DNA of 64,000 bases from Niastella koreensis GR20-10 (GCF_000246855.1 NC_016609.1:2356001-2420000), one strand, 5' to 3'; shown: positions 53,026 through 62,409, numbered from the stretch's first letter. The notes: generated from the sequence alone by a model not told the origin. Made by a program: numbers and translations.

Positions 53026-54245
53026 TTCCGTATTGTTGTTTTATCAGTAGCCGTCTTAGCTAACGCAAATGCTAGTTCATAGTTCTGTTTAGCTTTAATA
53101 TCATCAATGCCCGTATATAATTCTCCCAGCAACGTGTAGTAAAAATGATTGCTGGTGAGTTGAAGTTTTTCCGCCTCAATAATGGCTTCGGGTTTGCCAT
53201 TGGCTTTGGAGAGGGCAAAGGTGCGGTTGAGGGCCGCAATGGGGGAGTATTCAATTCTTAATAAGCGGTTATAGAGTTGTAAAACGGATTCCCATTTTTC
53301 GTGCGTATCGTCTTTTTGCGTGCTCCACCAGGCTATGGCAGCTTCGAGGTGGTATTTGGATAACTGATTGCCGGTGGCGGAACAGTTCAGGAAATAGCTG
53401 CCTTTGCTGATGAGGTCGGCATCCCACAGGCTGGTATCCTGCTCATCGTATAAAATAAGCCCGCCCTCTTCGTTTATGCGGGCTTCAAACCGGGAGGCCT
53501 GAAAACACATGAGCGATAACAAGGCGTTTACGGGTGGCTTGTTGGTGTGTTTGTTTTCAATCAGCATATAACAAAGCCGCATGGCTTCAAAACAAAGTTC
53601 CTTCCGCACGGTTTTATTATTGCTGATGGAATAATACCCTTCGCTGAACAACAGGTAAATAGTGGCGAGAACAGCATTCAACCGCGCGTCTATTTCAGTA
53701 ATGCCAGGCAATTCAATGCGAATATTTTCTTCACGTAATTTTTCTTTGGCCTTGAACAGTCGTTTGTTGATGGTTTCTTTATTGGTTAAAAATGCATCGG
53801 CAATTTCTTCAATACCAAAACCGCACAAAATCCGAAGCGATAATCCTATTTGTGCTTCTGGGGCAATGGCAGGGTTACAAATGGCAAACATCATTTGTAA
53901 CTGGCTGTCGTTGATGTTTTGTGGCGACAGATCGATCTCGTATTCTGGAAGGGTGGCGCTGTCTTCGGCCGCTGCGGTTGCGGGAACAATCTTACCGGTA
54001 AAGGTAGCCTGGCGATGCAAAAAGTTTTTGGCTTTGTTTTTGGCAACAGCATATAACCAGGCGATGGGGTTGGGGGGAATGCCTTTCAAACTCCAGGTTT
54101 GAGCGGCGAGCATAAAGGTGTCGCTGGCAATGTCTTCGGCCGTTTCAATTTCAAAAAAGCCAAAGCGTTTGCATAGTACGGCAATTATTTTCCGGTATTC
54201 GGTTCTGAATAAATGCGGTATTAATTCGGGTTGTTGCATAATCAC
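53001..54245 (-). CDS. ECF42-type RNA polymerase sigma factor
   Basis: 414 residues. Residues about 10-75 are sigma-70 region 2 (FGFFEIETAEDIASDTFMLA, WLYAVAKNKAKNFL). Residues about 125-180 are region 4 (LRILCGFGIEEIADAFLTNK). The long C-terminal extension (about 185-410, DUF6596/TPR-like: YLLFSEGYY, RLEAAIAWW-type helices, LNRTFALSKANGKPEAI) is the hallmark of ECF42. These sigma factors are encoded next to a DGPF/YCII protein, as here, and have no anti-sigma factor; the extension controls activity. It lies 51 bp after the DGPF gene. Confidence 0.9.
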   Translation of the reverse strand: MIMQQPELIPHLFRTEYRKIIAVLCKRFGFFEIETAEDIASDTFMLAAQTWSLKGIPPNPIAWLYAVAKNKAKNFLHRQATFTGKIVPATAAAEDSATLPEYEIDLSPQNINDSQLQMMFAICNPAIAPEAQIGLSLRILCGFGIEEIADAFLTNKETINKRLFKAKEKLREENIRIELPGITEIDARLNAVLATIYLLFSEGYYSISNNKTVRKELCFEAMRLCYMLIENKHTNKPPVNALLSLMCFQASRFEARINEEGGLILYDEQDTSLWDADLISKGSYFLNCSATGNQLSKYHLEAAIAWWSTQKDDTHEKWESVLQLYNRLLRIEYSPIAALNRTFALSKANGKPEAIIEAEKLQLTSNHFYYTLLGELYTGIDDIKAKQNYELAFALAKTATDKTTIRKKVDQLTS

Positions 54246-54284
54246 AAAGTCAAATGAGTCAATATCGCTGACCCATTTGACTTT
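54246..54284 (-). promoter_or_regulatory. 16-bp inverted repeat at the sigma-factor translation start
   Basis: AAAGTCAAATGAGTCA (54246-54261) and TGACCCATTTGACTTT (54269-54284) are complementary at 15 of 16 positions around a 7-nt loop. The hairpin ends at the base next to the sigma-factor start codon (54245) and fills most of the 51-bp gap to the DGPF gene. In the mRNA it could hide the ribosome site, stop read-through, or bind a regulator as DNA. Which of these applies cannot be told. Confidence 0.6.
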
Positions 54285-54296
54285 ATAAACTGATTG

Positions 54297-54653
54297 TTAT
54301 TTATGTACGCCATCACCTTTGGCGATCTTTCTCACTTCAACACTGTTGCCATCACCTTGTAAAACCGGGCAGCCTTTGGCAAATTCAACCGCTTCATTAA
54401 CCGAACCGGCTTTTACAACAATGTAACCGCCAATGGTTTCTTTAATTTCACCAAACGGGCCGTCGGTAACAACGCCCTTGTGCCACACTACTTTACTGTC
54501 ATCAAATGGCAAACCATTGCCTTCTACAAATTTTCCCTGTGCAGAAATGCCACCGATCCAATCCATGGTCTGTTTCATCCAGATCTGTATTTGTTCAGGC
54601 GAAGCAACTTTTGTCCCGTCCTCGTGTCTGAAGATCAACATGTACTCATCCAT
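54297..54653 (-). CDS. YCII/DGPF-domain protein, ECF42 partner
   Basis: A 118-residue ferredoxin-like-fold protein with the DGPF signature (VTDGPFGEIKETIGGYIVVK), a front strand MDEYMLIFRHEDGTK, and the C-terminal AVEFAKGCPVLQGDGNSVEVR that closes the YCII active site. It is the typical neighbour of ECF42 sigma factors, perhaps a target or a sensor enzyme. It is the first gene of the pair. Confidence 0.9.
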   Translation of the reverse strand: MDEYMLIFRHEDGTKVASPEQIQIWMKQTMDWIGGISAQGKFVEGNGLPFDDSKVVWHKGVVTDGPFGEIKETIGGYIVVKAGSVNEAVEFAKGCPVLQGDGNSVEVRKIAKGDGVHK

Positions 54654-54959
54654 GATTTTTGTTTTTAAGTTATTGAAATTAATTAATATACCCCTTATTA
54701 CAAATGAAGTCGCCGGGATTGGACAAGTGTGGTGAAAGTTTTTCTGAATGGCAATCGTGAAACGTCAAACGTGAAACGTGAAAGACTCGCGCCATCTCAG
54801 ATGAACTCAATAACTTAAGAGCCTAATAACTAACGAACTCAAAAACTGAAAAACTAAGAAACTCAGTAACTTAATGGTATTCGAAAACCACTCATGGATT
54901 CTAATTTTTCAGGTGCGGGATATGGTGTAACTTATAAGACACTAAAAAAAAACTAAGCT
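54654..54959. repeat. intergenic region with CGTGAAACG and AACTNA word repeats
   Basis: No gene was seen. Around 54754-54784 GTGAAACGTCAAACGTGAAA occurs, the same words as at 16113. From about 54792 to 54875 a string of degenerate 8-10-bp units of the type AACTCAATAACTTAAG, AACTGAAAAACTAAG, AACTCAGTAACTTAA follows. Confidence 0.6.
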
Positions 54960-55901
54960 ATGAGAAAAGCAGCGTTAACCGGCCTGGTGTTCGTTGCCTG
55001 TGAGTTTGCAACGAATGCCCAACTATCCGTTTCGCCCAGAGTGGGTATTGAACAAGCTTTTAACTGTGTGAAGTACAACAACACGTCCTGTATTAATCCA
55101 ATCTCACCAAACATCTCCCCGCAAATCAGTGTGCGGGCCGATTATCTGTTCAACAAGGTCCATGGCCCATTTGTAGGTATTGCAAGCAACCGTTCCCTTG
55201 TAACATATGAATTTGCCAATCCTGAAACCGGCGACAAGGAATATGCTGCCTCCCAGGGCGACTGGAAACTGCGGTTGGAAGCCGGTTACCAGGTAAGCAG
55301 CAAACCCATTTCGTTGGGTAAAACAGCCAAACAACCAGCCTCTACTGAATCTACCGCTAATTTAAGTCCCTGCGCAGCGTATCGGATGCGGCAGGCCATG
55401 GCGGTAGTTCCGCAAAAACCGGTGATGACCCTGCGCATTCAACCATATGCGGGAATGGCGTTTGTGCCCAATCCTGAACAAGCCGTTACCACCGCCATGC
55501 ATAATGGTGAAACCGTTTACCAGTATCATGCAGGTAACTATACATCGGCTTTTATAACCGGGATAAACCTGGCATTTGCCAAAGGAAGCGTGAACAGGTA
55601 TGTGATAGGGGTGCAATACCTCAAAGGCATTGGTAATATGCATACGGAAACATTGAACACTTCAACGCAGAATAAACTGGTAACTACGCAATTATCATCT
55701 TCTTCAGCTTCCTGGAATATCAATGTGGGCATTCCGCTTTCTTTTGCAAAAAACAAACAACCCGCAGCGGCGCCGGCAAAAGTAATGATGCCTGTAAAAG
55801 CCGAGGCTCCTGCTAAAGTGGAAACACCAAAAACTACTGAAGCAACACCGGTTAAAAAGTCGTGTGGATATTACAGAAGCAGGTGCTCCCATTGGGATTA
55901 G
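54960..55901 (+). CDS. secreted protein, probable outer-membrane barrel with PAK-rich tail
   Basis: 313 residues with a signal peptide (MRKAALTGLVFVACEFATNA). Alternating strands (VSPRVGIEQAFN, KLRLEAGYQVS, LRIQPYAGMAFVP, AFITGINLAFAKG, RYVIGVQYLKGIG, SWNINVGIPLSFAK) suggest an 8- to 10-strand outer-membrane barrel. The end (residues about 268-300) is an alanine/proline/lysine-rich tail (KVMMPVKAEAPAKVETPKTT) that finishes in CGYYRSRCSHWD. The tail may cross or bind the cell wall. No family name can be given with confidence. Confidence 0.68.
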   Translation: MRKAALTGLVFVACEFATNAQLSVSPRVGIEQAFNCVKYNNTSCINPISPNISPQISVRADYLFNKVHGPFVGIASNRSLVTYEFANPETGDKEYAASQGDWKLRLEAGYQVSSKPISLGKTAKQPASTESTANLSPCAAYRMRQAMAVVPQKPVMTLRIQPYAGMAFVPNPEQAVTTAMHNGETVYQYHAGNYTSAFITGINLAFAKGSVNRYVIGVQYLKGIGNMHTETLNTSTQNKLVTTQLSSSSASWNINVGIPLSFAKNKQPAAAPAKVMMPVKAEAPAKVETPKTTEATPVKKSCGYYRSRCSHWD

Positions 55902-56088
55902 TCTGAACTGGGATTTTTGGGATTGATGGGATGTTGGGATCAAGAGGAGACAGATTGCCTGGGAATTGCCTGGATAGTGCCTGAATATGCGCTGGGGGTG
56001 CACTGGAGTTGTACTGCGCAGCGGAGTCCAGTGCAACCCTGATGCAGGATTTGCGCCATTCTTACACCCCCTTTAGGGGTCTGGGGTA

Positions 56089-57003
56089 TTAGTTGCGCTT
56101 CCAGCCTATCAAAACAACCCCGGTAATTACCAGTAAAGTGCCTATGATCTGGGCGGTGAAGATCTTTTCGCCCAGGATGAAGTGTGCCTGAATGATGGTG
56201 GAAACCGGGCCAACCGCCGAAATAATGGCTACATTGTTGGAACCGATCCTTTTCATTCCGGCGGCCATCATAAACGTGGGCAATACTGTGGCGATGGTAG
56301 CCAGCAAAATGCCATACCAAATAATGGGGGTACCGCCCTGTTCCAGGTCGTGGAGGGTGCCGCCGTTTAAGGCAAAATGCGTAAACACCCCGGCGGTGGA
56401 GGCCAGCAGGGCATAAGCGGTAAAACGGGTAACTCCCACAGCGGGTATTACGCGGCCGCTGCCGACGATATAAACGCTATAGGTGATTGAACATAAAAAA
56501 ATGAGAAAACTGCCCCAGTAAAAATTGGGGTTCGAGGTATCAATGTGCAATTCGCCCAAATAAGCAATGCCAATGCCGGTATAGGTAAGCAGCAGGGCTA
56601 TCTTTTGCGTACTTACTACGGGCTGTTTAAAAACAAAGGCGTTGATGAGTACGGCGAAGGTGGGATACAAAAAGAGGATCAATCGCTCCAGACCGGCAGT
56701 TACATATTGCAGGCCCATAAAATCGAAGAGGCTGCTGAGGTAATAACCAAATAAACCCAGCCCGATAACACTCAGCCACTGACGCCTGGTAAGTGGCGCC
56801 AGGTTCTCTTTACGGGCAAACCATACGGCTGCCAGGTAAAAGGGAAGGGAAAAAGTCATGCGCAGCATCAGCAGGGTAAGGGCGTCCATATGCGTGTGCG
56901 CAAAGGCCACTTTTACAATAATGGCTTTTGTGGAAAACAAAATGGAGCCGATGATAGTAATGAGGAATCCCGCTAATGAAACTGTATGTTTTTTCCCTTC
57001 CAA
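56089..57003 (-). CDS. EamA/DMT-family transporter
   Basis: A 304-residue protein with ten helices arranged as two EamA repeats (about 10-140 and 155-300). The second repeat ends with ISAVGPVSTIIQAHFILGEK, IIGTLLVITGVVLIGW, typical of the drug/metabolite exporter family. The substrate is unknown. It begins 15 bp after the dapD stop on the same strand, so the two genes probably share a transcript. Confidence 0.9.
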   Translation of the reverse strand: MEGKKHTVSLAGFLITIIGSILFSTKAIIVKVAFAHTHMDALTLLMLRMTFSLPFYLAAVWFARKENLAPLTRRQWLSVIGLGLFGYYLSSLFDFMGLQYVTAGLERLILFLYPTFAVLINAFVFKQPVVSTQKIALLLTYTGIGIAYLGELHIDTSNPNFYWGSFLIFLCSITYSVYIVGSGRVIPAVGVTRFTAYALLASTAGVFTHFALNGGTLHDLEQGGTPIIWYGILLATIATVLPTFMMAAGMKRIGSNNVAIISAVGPVSTIIQAHFILGEKIFTAQIIGTLLVITGVVLIGWKRN

Positions 57004-57018
57004 ATATTATATTAAATC

Positions 57019-57825
57019 TTAAACAGATACATTAAAATCTCTCAGCGCATCATTCAGGCTGGTTTTCAGGTCGGTGCTTGGTTTACGCTGACCAATGATG
57101 AGTGCGCAGCTTACATGGTATTCGCCCGCAGGGAATTTTTTAGCATAAGTGCCGGGAATTACCACACTGCGTGCCGGTACCCGTCCTTTATACTCAACCG
57201 GCGTATCGCCGCTTACGTCGATGATCTTGGTGCTTTGGGTCAATACCACGTTAGCGCCCAATACAGCCTCTTTTTCCACCACAACGCCTTCTACCACTAT
57301 GCAACGGCTGCCAATGAAGCAACCATCCTCCACGATAACAGGAGTAGCCTGTAAAGGTTCAAGCACGCCGCCGATACCTACACCACCGCTCAGGTGCACG
57401 CCCTTGCCAATTTGGGCGCAGCTGCCCACAGTAGCCCAGGTGTCCACCATAGTGCCTTCGTCAACATAAGCGCCGATGTTCACATAAGAGGGCATCAGTA
57501 CCACGTTTTTGGCCACATAGGCGCCATAACGCGCTACAGCATGGGGAACAGCGCGTACACCCAGTTCTTTATAATTTTTTTTCAGCAGCATTTTGTCGTA
57601 GAATTCAAAAGGCTCCATAGTCCATGTTTGCATGGGCTGAATGCCGAAATACATCAGGATAGCCTGTTTTATCCACTCATTCACTGCCCATTTGCCATCT
57701 GTGGGCGAAGCCACACGCAAACGGCCCTTATCCACTTCTTCAATAACGGCTTTTACCGCATCGGTATATTTTTTTTCTTTTAATAACTCGCGGTTGCTCC
57801 AGGCTTCGAGTATCAGGTCTTGCAT
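57019..57825 (-). CDS. dapD: tetrahydrodipicolinate N-succinyltransferase
   Basis: DapD joins succinyl-CoA to tetrahydrodipicolinate in the lysine and diaminopimelate pathway. 268 residues from MQDLILEAWSNRELL at 57825 (the open frame extends to 57861). The N-terminal helical domain is followed by a left-handed beta-helix of hexapeptide repeats (VVLMPSYVNIGAYVDEGTMV, GKGVHLSGGVGIGGVLEP) and the GRVPARSVVIPG end. Divergent from the tandem-paralogue pair. Confidence 0.95.
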   Translation of the reverse strand: MQDLILEAWSNRELLKEKKYTDAVKAVIEEVDKGRLRVASPTDGKWAVNEWIKQAILMYFGIQPMQTWTMEPFEFYDKMLLKKNYKELGVRAVPHAVARYGAYVAKNVVLMPSYVNIGAYVDEGTMVDTWATVGSCAQIGKGVHLSGGVGIGGVLEPLQATPVIVEDGCFIGSRCIVVEGVVVEKEAVLGANVVLTQSTKIIDVSGDTPVEYKGRVPARSVVIPGTYAKKFPAGEYHVSCALIIGQRKPSTDLKTSLNDALRDFNVSV

Positions 57826-57935
57826 TTCTTTAAATTTTTGCAAACATACAGTACAGATCATTAATCAGTTATAAATAGACTGGCTTTTTAGCGGTTTTTG
57901 TTATTTTTATCGCTTCAATTAACCCTTTATCGACT

Positions 57936-59273
57936 ATGCGTTTATTTTTCTGTATCCTTTTTTCCGCTATTATGCTGAAGGCAGCGGCCCAGCAAAAGCA
58001 TTATGAATTAAATCTCGGATGGAAAAGCAACAAACTGGAGTTACATTCCATTTCTGACAAAAACAAACAGCAAAGCTGCACATTTATCGTAAGCGACAGC
58101 ATCAGGGCGCTGGTTTTCAATAATCAGGTACAGGTTATACAACAGTTTGGCATGGAGCATAAAAACTACCAACAATTGCTGGGTGGTTTTATCCGCAATG
58201 CCAAAGTATACCTGTTCACCCGGGAATGGCAGAAAGAAAACGAATTGCACAACTGGGTGCTGGACATTGCTACTGGCATCGCCAAAGAAAATATTTTACC
58301 ATTCGATGTGAATAAAGAAAAGCTGGTTGATCGCATCAGTGGCGGCGATCGCTTTTTATACATTACTTCCAATAAAAAAACGGCTGAACTTATTGTTTAT
58401 AATTTTACCAGTGAAACACAGTTCGACACGCTGCGCTATCCGTTGGGCGTTCATAAAGCAGATTTTGGAACAGTTGATATGGAGGGTGTTTGTCCCATCG
58501 ATGTAGCTGTAGAAAAGAATAAATTATACCTGCAGGGCGACACGTTGCAATTGGTGATGAATGATCAGTTGAATACAACACAAATAACCAGTTTTGACAT
58601 TCCCAATAAAAAAATAAGTGAACGCGTAATCTCCCACCAGGCGCATGCCAGTGCAGACAACAGCTTTCTTTTCGAAAACAAGTTGTTTTACATAGGCGCT
58701 TCTGCAGATAGCCTGTGCGTACAAATCGTTGATGTAAACAGTAGTGCTGTAAAGATGTCGTTTGTGGCGCTTGCTGAAGATACCATTACTTTCAAGAATA
58801 CTCCCATTATGCAGGAAGGAGGTTTTTACGCTTATGGTGGAACCCGGGAAATAGGTAGAACCAAACAATTGCTACGGAAAATGGATAATGGTGATCCGGT
58901 AATTGGCGCCACCATCAATGCCAATAATCAGCTGGAACTGGTGGTTGGATCTTTTATGAAAATGAGAATGGCGATGGGTACCGGCGGTGTGGCTTTTCGG
59001 CCAGCCGGTAACAGTTCATTGGTCATGATGCCACCTGGAATGTTTTATTCTAATTATTGGGACAAATCTGTACGGTTCAAAACATTGCTCAATGCCCGCT
59101 CGCTGGAGCATATAAGCGGCGTTCCCGGCAATTCCATCAATGAAAAAATTGACTATTATACCGGCGGCAGAAAAATTCCTCCAATGGGCATCAACCTGTT
59201 CAAAACCAATGGGCGCTATTATGTGGCCTATTATGAAAACGACTCCCGTAAGCTGAGTATTTTAAAGTTTTAA
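57936..59273 (+). CDS. secreted hypothetical protein, first of a tandem paralogous pair
   Basis: A 445-residue protein with a signal peptide (MRLFFCILFSAIMLKAAAQQ). The mature part is beta-strand rich, with recurring (F/Y)-D and NKLY patterns like a propeller, and no known domain is recognised. It is clearly paralogous to the next gene: both share GW+.N..E.H..SDK.KQQ near the start, LLGGFI+.+K.Y and the Y.VYY.....K...L end. The two are 3 bp apart and so co-translated. Confidence 0.75.
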   Translation: MRLFFCILFSAIMLKAAAQQKHYELNLGWKSNKLELHSISDKNKQQSCTFIVSDSIRALVFNNQVQVIQQFGMEHKNYQQLLGGFIRNAKVYLFTREWQKENELHNWVLDIATGIAKENILPFDVNKEKLVDRISGGDRFLYITSNKKTAELIVYNFTSETQFDTLRYPLGVHKADFGTVDMEGVCPIDVAVEKNKLYLQGDTLQLVMNDQLNTTQITSFDIPNKKISERVISHQAHASADNSFLFENKLFYIGASADSLCVQIVDVNSSAVKMSFVALAEDTITFKNTPIMQEGGFYAYGGTREIGRTKQLLRKMDNGDPVIGATINANNQLELVVGSFMKMRMAMGTGGVAFRPAGNSSLVMMPPGMFYSNYWDKSVRFKTLLNARSLEHISGVPGNSINEKIDYYTGGRKIPPMGINLFKTNGRYYVAYYENDSRKLSILKF

Positions 59274-59276
59274 TCT

Positions 59277-60677
59277 ATGCGTACCCTGTTTTTTATAATT
59301 CTTTGTTTAATTACCGCCCATTTATTCAGCCAGGAAAAGCAATTTGAACAATTTATCGGCTGGCGGGGCAATTCGATTGAAGTGCATACGGTTTCAGATA
59401 AGGCAAAACAACAATGCGGTATCCTGGTTGCAAATAAAGACAATATCCGGGTAAGTTGGGTAAACAGCCACCTGCAGATAGTAAAGCAATTCACTATTGC
59501 ACGCGGGTACGAGGAGCTGTTGCTGGGTGGTTTTATTAAAGAAGGAAAAATGTATGTCTACAATCAATATCCTGAAGTAGGTGAAGTACATGCCTGGCAA
59601 CTGGACAGCGCAACTGGGAAGGTAGCTGAAGACCGGGTTGTTTTTAAAAATGCAGACGAAAACACAGTAAGTGCTGTAAACTGCGGCGAACATTTTGTTT
59701 ATCTGACTATTAAATCCAATAACGCCGAGTTGATAGCGCATGATTTCACCAATGAGCATGAATTTTCTACGGTAAGCTATCATTTCGATAAGGACGCCTG
59801 GGAAAAACTGGTTAAAACCGCGCATATAAAGAAGGGCCTGCAGGTGGGAAATATTGAACTGGAAGGCGAATGCAACATCCCGTTATCGGCCTGCCCCAAT
59901 AAAATATATTGCAGAAATGATACCGTGCTGTTATTGATGAATAATGAATTAAAAGAAACCAATGTATACTGCTTCGATCTGAAATATAAACAGGCAAGTT
60001 TAAGGTCTGTTCAACATTTTGCCGGTTTTCCGTATAAGTCATCTGCCGATGCTACAGACAATTCCTTTTTGGTACAGGATAAATTATTGTATGTAAGGGT
60101 TGCAAAGGATAGCATGGGTATTCAAATAACAAATTTCTATACGGGGGCAGAGATCGCTTCCTTCAAAGCTTCGGCAAAGGACAGTCTTGCGTTTAAAAAT
60201 TCATCCATTGTACATAAAGGGGCAGAAGGTAGCGAGTGGTTTGTGGTAGCAGGCGAGCTGTATCGCAAAATTTTGGGTAACTATCCATTAATCACTGCTA
60301 TGCCAACTAAAAGCAACCAACTGGCCATAACAATAGGGGCCAGTTCAAGTGCTGTTTCAGTGGCAAGAGGGCGCAGCTATGTTCCTGTACCGCTTGTAAT
60401 GCCAGGTATGCTTCCGCTGCATTTGCTGATGCTGCCGGTAAATTCGGGAATGAAAAAAGTGGTGCCGGAAACAACGCTCTTTACCATGCTGGTTGATGCC
60501 GGTTCGGGTGAACCCATACATGCAACATCGCCGGCAACCCTTTATAAAAAGATTGATGATCTTTCATTCAACCTGAATAAGCCACTGCTGGGAGATGCGC
60601 TTTTTACGATCAATGGTGGGTACAATTATGTTTATTACGATAAAAAGGAGCGCAAGATCATGGTTTACCTGCTTTAA
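59277..60677 (+). CDS. secreted hypothetical protein, second of a tandem paralogous pair
   Basis: 466 residues, signal peptide MRTLFFIILCLITAHLFSQ. It has the same layout as the preceding gene: FIGWRGNSIEVHTVSDKAKQ, ELLLGGFIKEGKMYVY, DSTNSFLVQ-like and KNSSIVHKG strands, and the end YNYVYYDKKERKIMVYLL. No catalytic motif is visible. It arose by tandem duplication. It is 33 bp upstream of tsaC, which may be read from the same transcript. Confidence 0.75.
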   Translation: MRTLFFIILCLITAHLFSQEKQFEQFIGWRGNSIEVHTVSDKAKQQCGILVANKDNIRVSWVNSHLQIVKQFTIARGYEELLLGGFIKEGKMYVYNQYPEVGEVHAWQLDSATGKVAEDRVVFKNADENTVSAVNCGEHFVYLTIKSNNAELIAHDFTNEHEFSTVSYHFDKDAWEKLVKTAHIKKGLQVGNIELEGECNIPLSACPNKIYCRNDTVLLLMNNELKETNVYCFDLKYKQASLRSVQHFAGFPYKSSADATDNSFLVQDKLLYVRVAKDSMGIQITNFYTGAEIASFKASAKDSLAFKNSSIVHKGAEGSEWFVVAGELYRKILGNYPLITAMPTKSNQLAITIGASSSAVSVARGRSYVPVPLVMPGMLPLHLLMLPVNSGMKKVVPETTLFTMLVDAGSGEPIHATSPATLYKKIDDLSFNLNKPLLGDALFTINGGYNYVYYDKKERKIMVYLL

Positions 60678-60710
60678 ACTATTTTCCGGTTTTGCCCCTA
60701 CATTTGCACC

Positions 60711-61280
60711 ATGGATTTTTCACACGACGTTGATCATTGTTTAAAAGTATTGCAGGGCGGGGGACTGATCCTTTACCCTACCGATACCATCTGGGGCATT
60801 GGCTGCGACGCCACCAATGCAACGGCGGTTAACCGCATTTTTAACCTGAAACAGCGGCCCGAGGCCAAAAGTATGATCATTTTGCTGGCCGATGAAAAGG
60901 AGCTGATGCAGTATGTGGCGCATATTGACCTGCAGGTGTTCGATTACCTGGCCAAGGTTAAAAAGCCTACGACGGTCATTTATGAAGGCGCTATCGGACT
61001 GGCCGATAATGTGATCAATGCCGATGGAACTGTGGCCATCCGGATCGTAAAAGATAGTTTTTGCAAACACCTGATTAAACGGTTGCGTAAACCCATTGTA
61101 TCCACCTCGGCCAATATTTCGGGCGATCCGTCACCGGCAATTTTTCACGATATTTCGCCGGCGATCTGGCAGGGCGTGGATTACATTGTACAATACCGGC
61201 AGAATGAAACCACAGCGCACGCCGCCTCATCAATTATCAAATGGAATAAGGACGGTAGTATAACTGTAATTAGAGAATAA
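60711..61280 (+). CDS. tsaC: threonylcarbamoyl-AMP synthase (Sua5/YrdC/TsaC)
   Basis: This enzyme makes threonylcarbamoyl-AMP from threonine, bicarbonate and ATP for the t6A37 modification of tRNAs. The 189 residues show GGLILYPTDTIWGIGCDA, KQRPEAKSMIILLAD, DGTVAIRIVKD and KPIVSTSANISGDPSP, all YrdC landmarks. It lacks the Sua5 C-terminal domain. It starts a housekeeping run with the GT9 and cca genes on the same strand. Confidence 0.94.
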   Translation: MDFSHDVDHCLKVLQGGGLILYPTDTIWGIGCDATNATAVNRIFNLKQRPEAKSMIILLADEKELMQYVAHIDLQVFDYLAKVKKPTTVIYEGAIGLADNVINADGTVAIRIVKDSFCKHLIKRLRKPIVSTSANISGDPSPAIFHDISPAIWQGVDYIVQYRQNETTAHAASSIIKWNKDGSITVIRE

Positions 61281-61400
61281 AAAGTTTGTTGTTTAAGGTT
61301 TGTTGTTTGAGGTTGTTGCCGCGCTTTGAGGCTCAAAATTAATTTTGAGCTACCCTAAAAAGAACAACAAACCATAAACCACAACCCGCAAACCATTTAG

Positions 61401-62390
61401 ATGAAATTTTTGGTAATACAAACAGCCTTTATTGGCGACGTGGTACTGGCAACGGGCATTGTGGAAAAGCTGCACCGGTTTTTCCCCGATGCGCAAATTG
61501 ATTTCCTGGTAAGAAAGGGCAATGAAGGCCTGCTGCAAAACCATCCTTATCTGCACAAAGTGCTGATCTGGGATAAAAAGAATGGCAAGCTGAAAAATTT
61601 GTGGAAGCTGTTAAGGGGCATCCGCAAACGCCGCTATGATAAAGTGATAAACGTTCAGCGTTTTGCCGCTACCGGTATACTCACTGCTTTTTCCGGCGCC
61701 AGAGAGAAGATAGGCTTCGATAAAAATCCGTTAAGCTGGCTGTTCGATAAAAAAATAAAACATGTTATCAGCGACGTGAATCATCCTATTCACGAAGTTG
61801 ACCGCAATAATGAACTGATCAGGGAATTTACGAATGACGAAGTGGTGAACCCGCACCTGTATCCCTCCGCGGAGGATACAGCTGTGGTACAGCAATACAG
61901 GAAACCTCCGTACATCACCATTTCGCCTGCATCGGTATGGTTCACCAAACAATTCCCGAAAGATAAATGGATCAGTTTTGCCGCAGCCATACCTGCGAAT
62001 TATACCATTTACTTACTGGGGGCGCCTGGTGATACCGCATTAGGTGAGGAAATCCGTACGGCGGGGATCCCGGCTACTGTAGTGAACCTTTGTGGTAAAC
62101 TTAGTTTTTTACAATCGGCTGCTTTGATGAAAGAAGCTGCCATGAATTATGTGAATGATTCGGCGCCTATGCATTTTGCTTCGTCGGTAAATGCGCCGGT
62201 AACCGCGGTGTATTGTTCAACCCTGCCTTCGTTTGGGTTTGGACCACTGTCGGACAAGCGTTTTATTGTAGAAGTACAGGAGCCATTAACTTGCCGCCCT
62301 TGTGGTTTGCACGGCCGGCCCGCGTGCCCGCTGGGGCATTTCAAATGTGCCTACGGGATAACCAATGCGCAGCTGCTGAATAGTTTATAA
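61401..62390 (+). CDS. glycosyltransferase family 9 (heptosyltransferase-like)
   Basis: A 329-residue GT-B enzyme of the ADP-heptose:LPS heptosyltransferase family, acting on the lipid A core at the inner membrane. It has the N-terminal IGDVVLATGIVEKLHRFFPD, the central SPASVWFTKQFPKDKW and the C-terminal donor site MNYVNDSAPMHFASSVNAPV. The tail CRPCGLHGRPACPLGHFKC is rich in cysteine, as in WaaF-type enzymes. The donor sugar is not certain. It is preceded by a 120-bp gap with TTTGTTGTTTAAGG-type repeats. Confidence 0.88.
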   Translation: MKFLVIQTAFIGDVVLATGIVEKLHRFFPDAQIDFLVRKGNEGLLQNHPYLHKVLIWDKKNGKLKNLWKLLRGIRKRRYDKVINVQRFAATGILTAFSGAREKIGFDKNPLSWLFDKKIKHVISDVNHPIHEVDRNNELIREFTNDEVVNPHLYPSAEDTAVVQQYRKPPYITISPASVWFTKQFPKDKWISFAAAIPANYTIYLLGAPGDTALGEEIRTAGIPATVVNLCGKLSFLQSAALMKEAAMNYVNDSAPMHFASSVNAPVTAVYCSTLPSFGFGPLSDKRFIVEVQEPLTCRPCGLHGRPACPLGHFKCAYGITNAQLLNSL

Positions 62391-62409
62391 TTAATACATT
62401 TGTTGTTTG

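Noticed and set aside
61281-61400. TTTGTTGTTT / AACAACAAACC stretch as a terminator of tsaC
   Set aside because: The halves are only loosely complementary and look like low-complexity words; the small CTCAAAATTAATTTTGAG palindrome inside could be a terminator but has no T-run.
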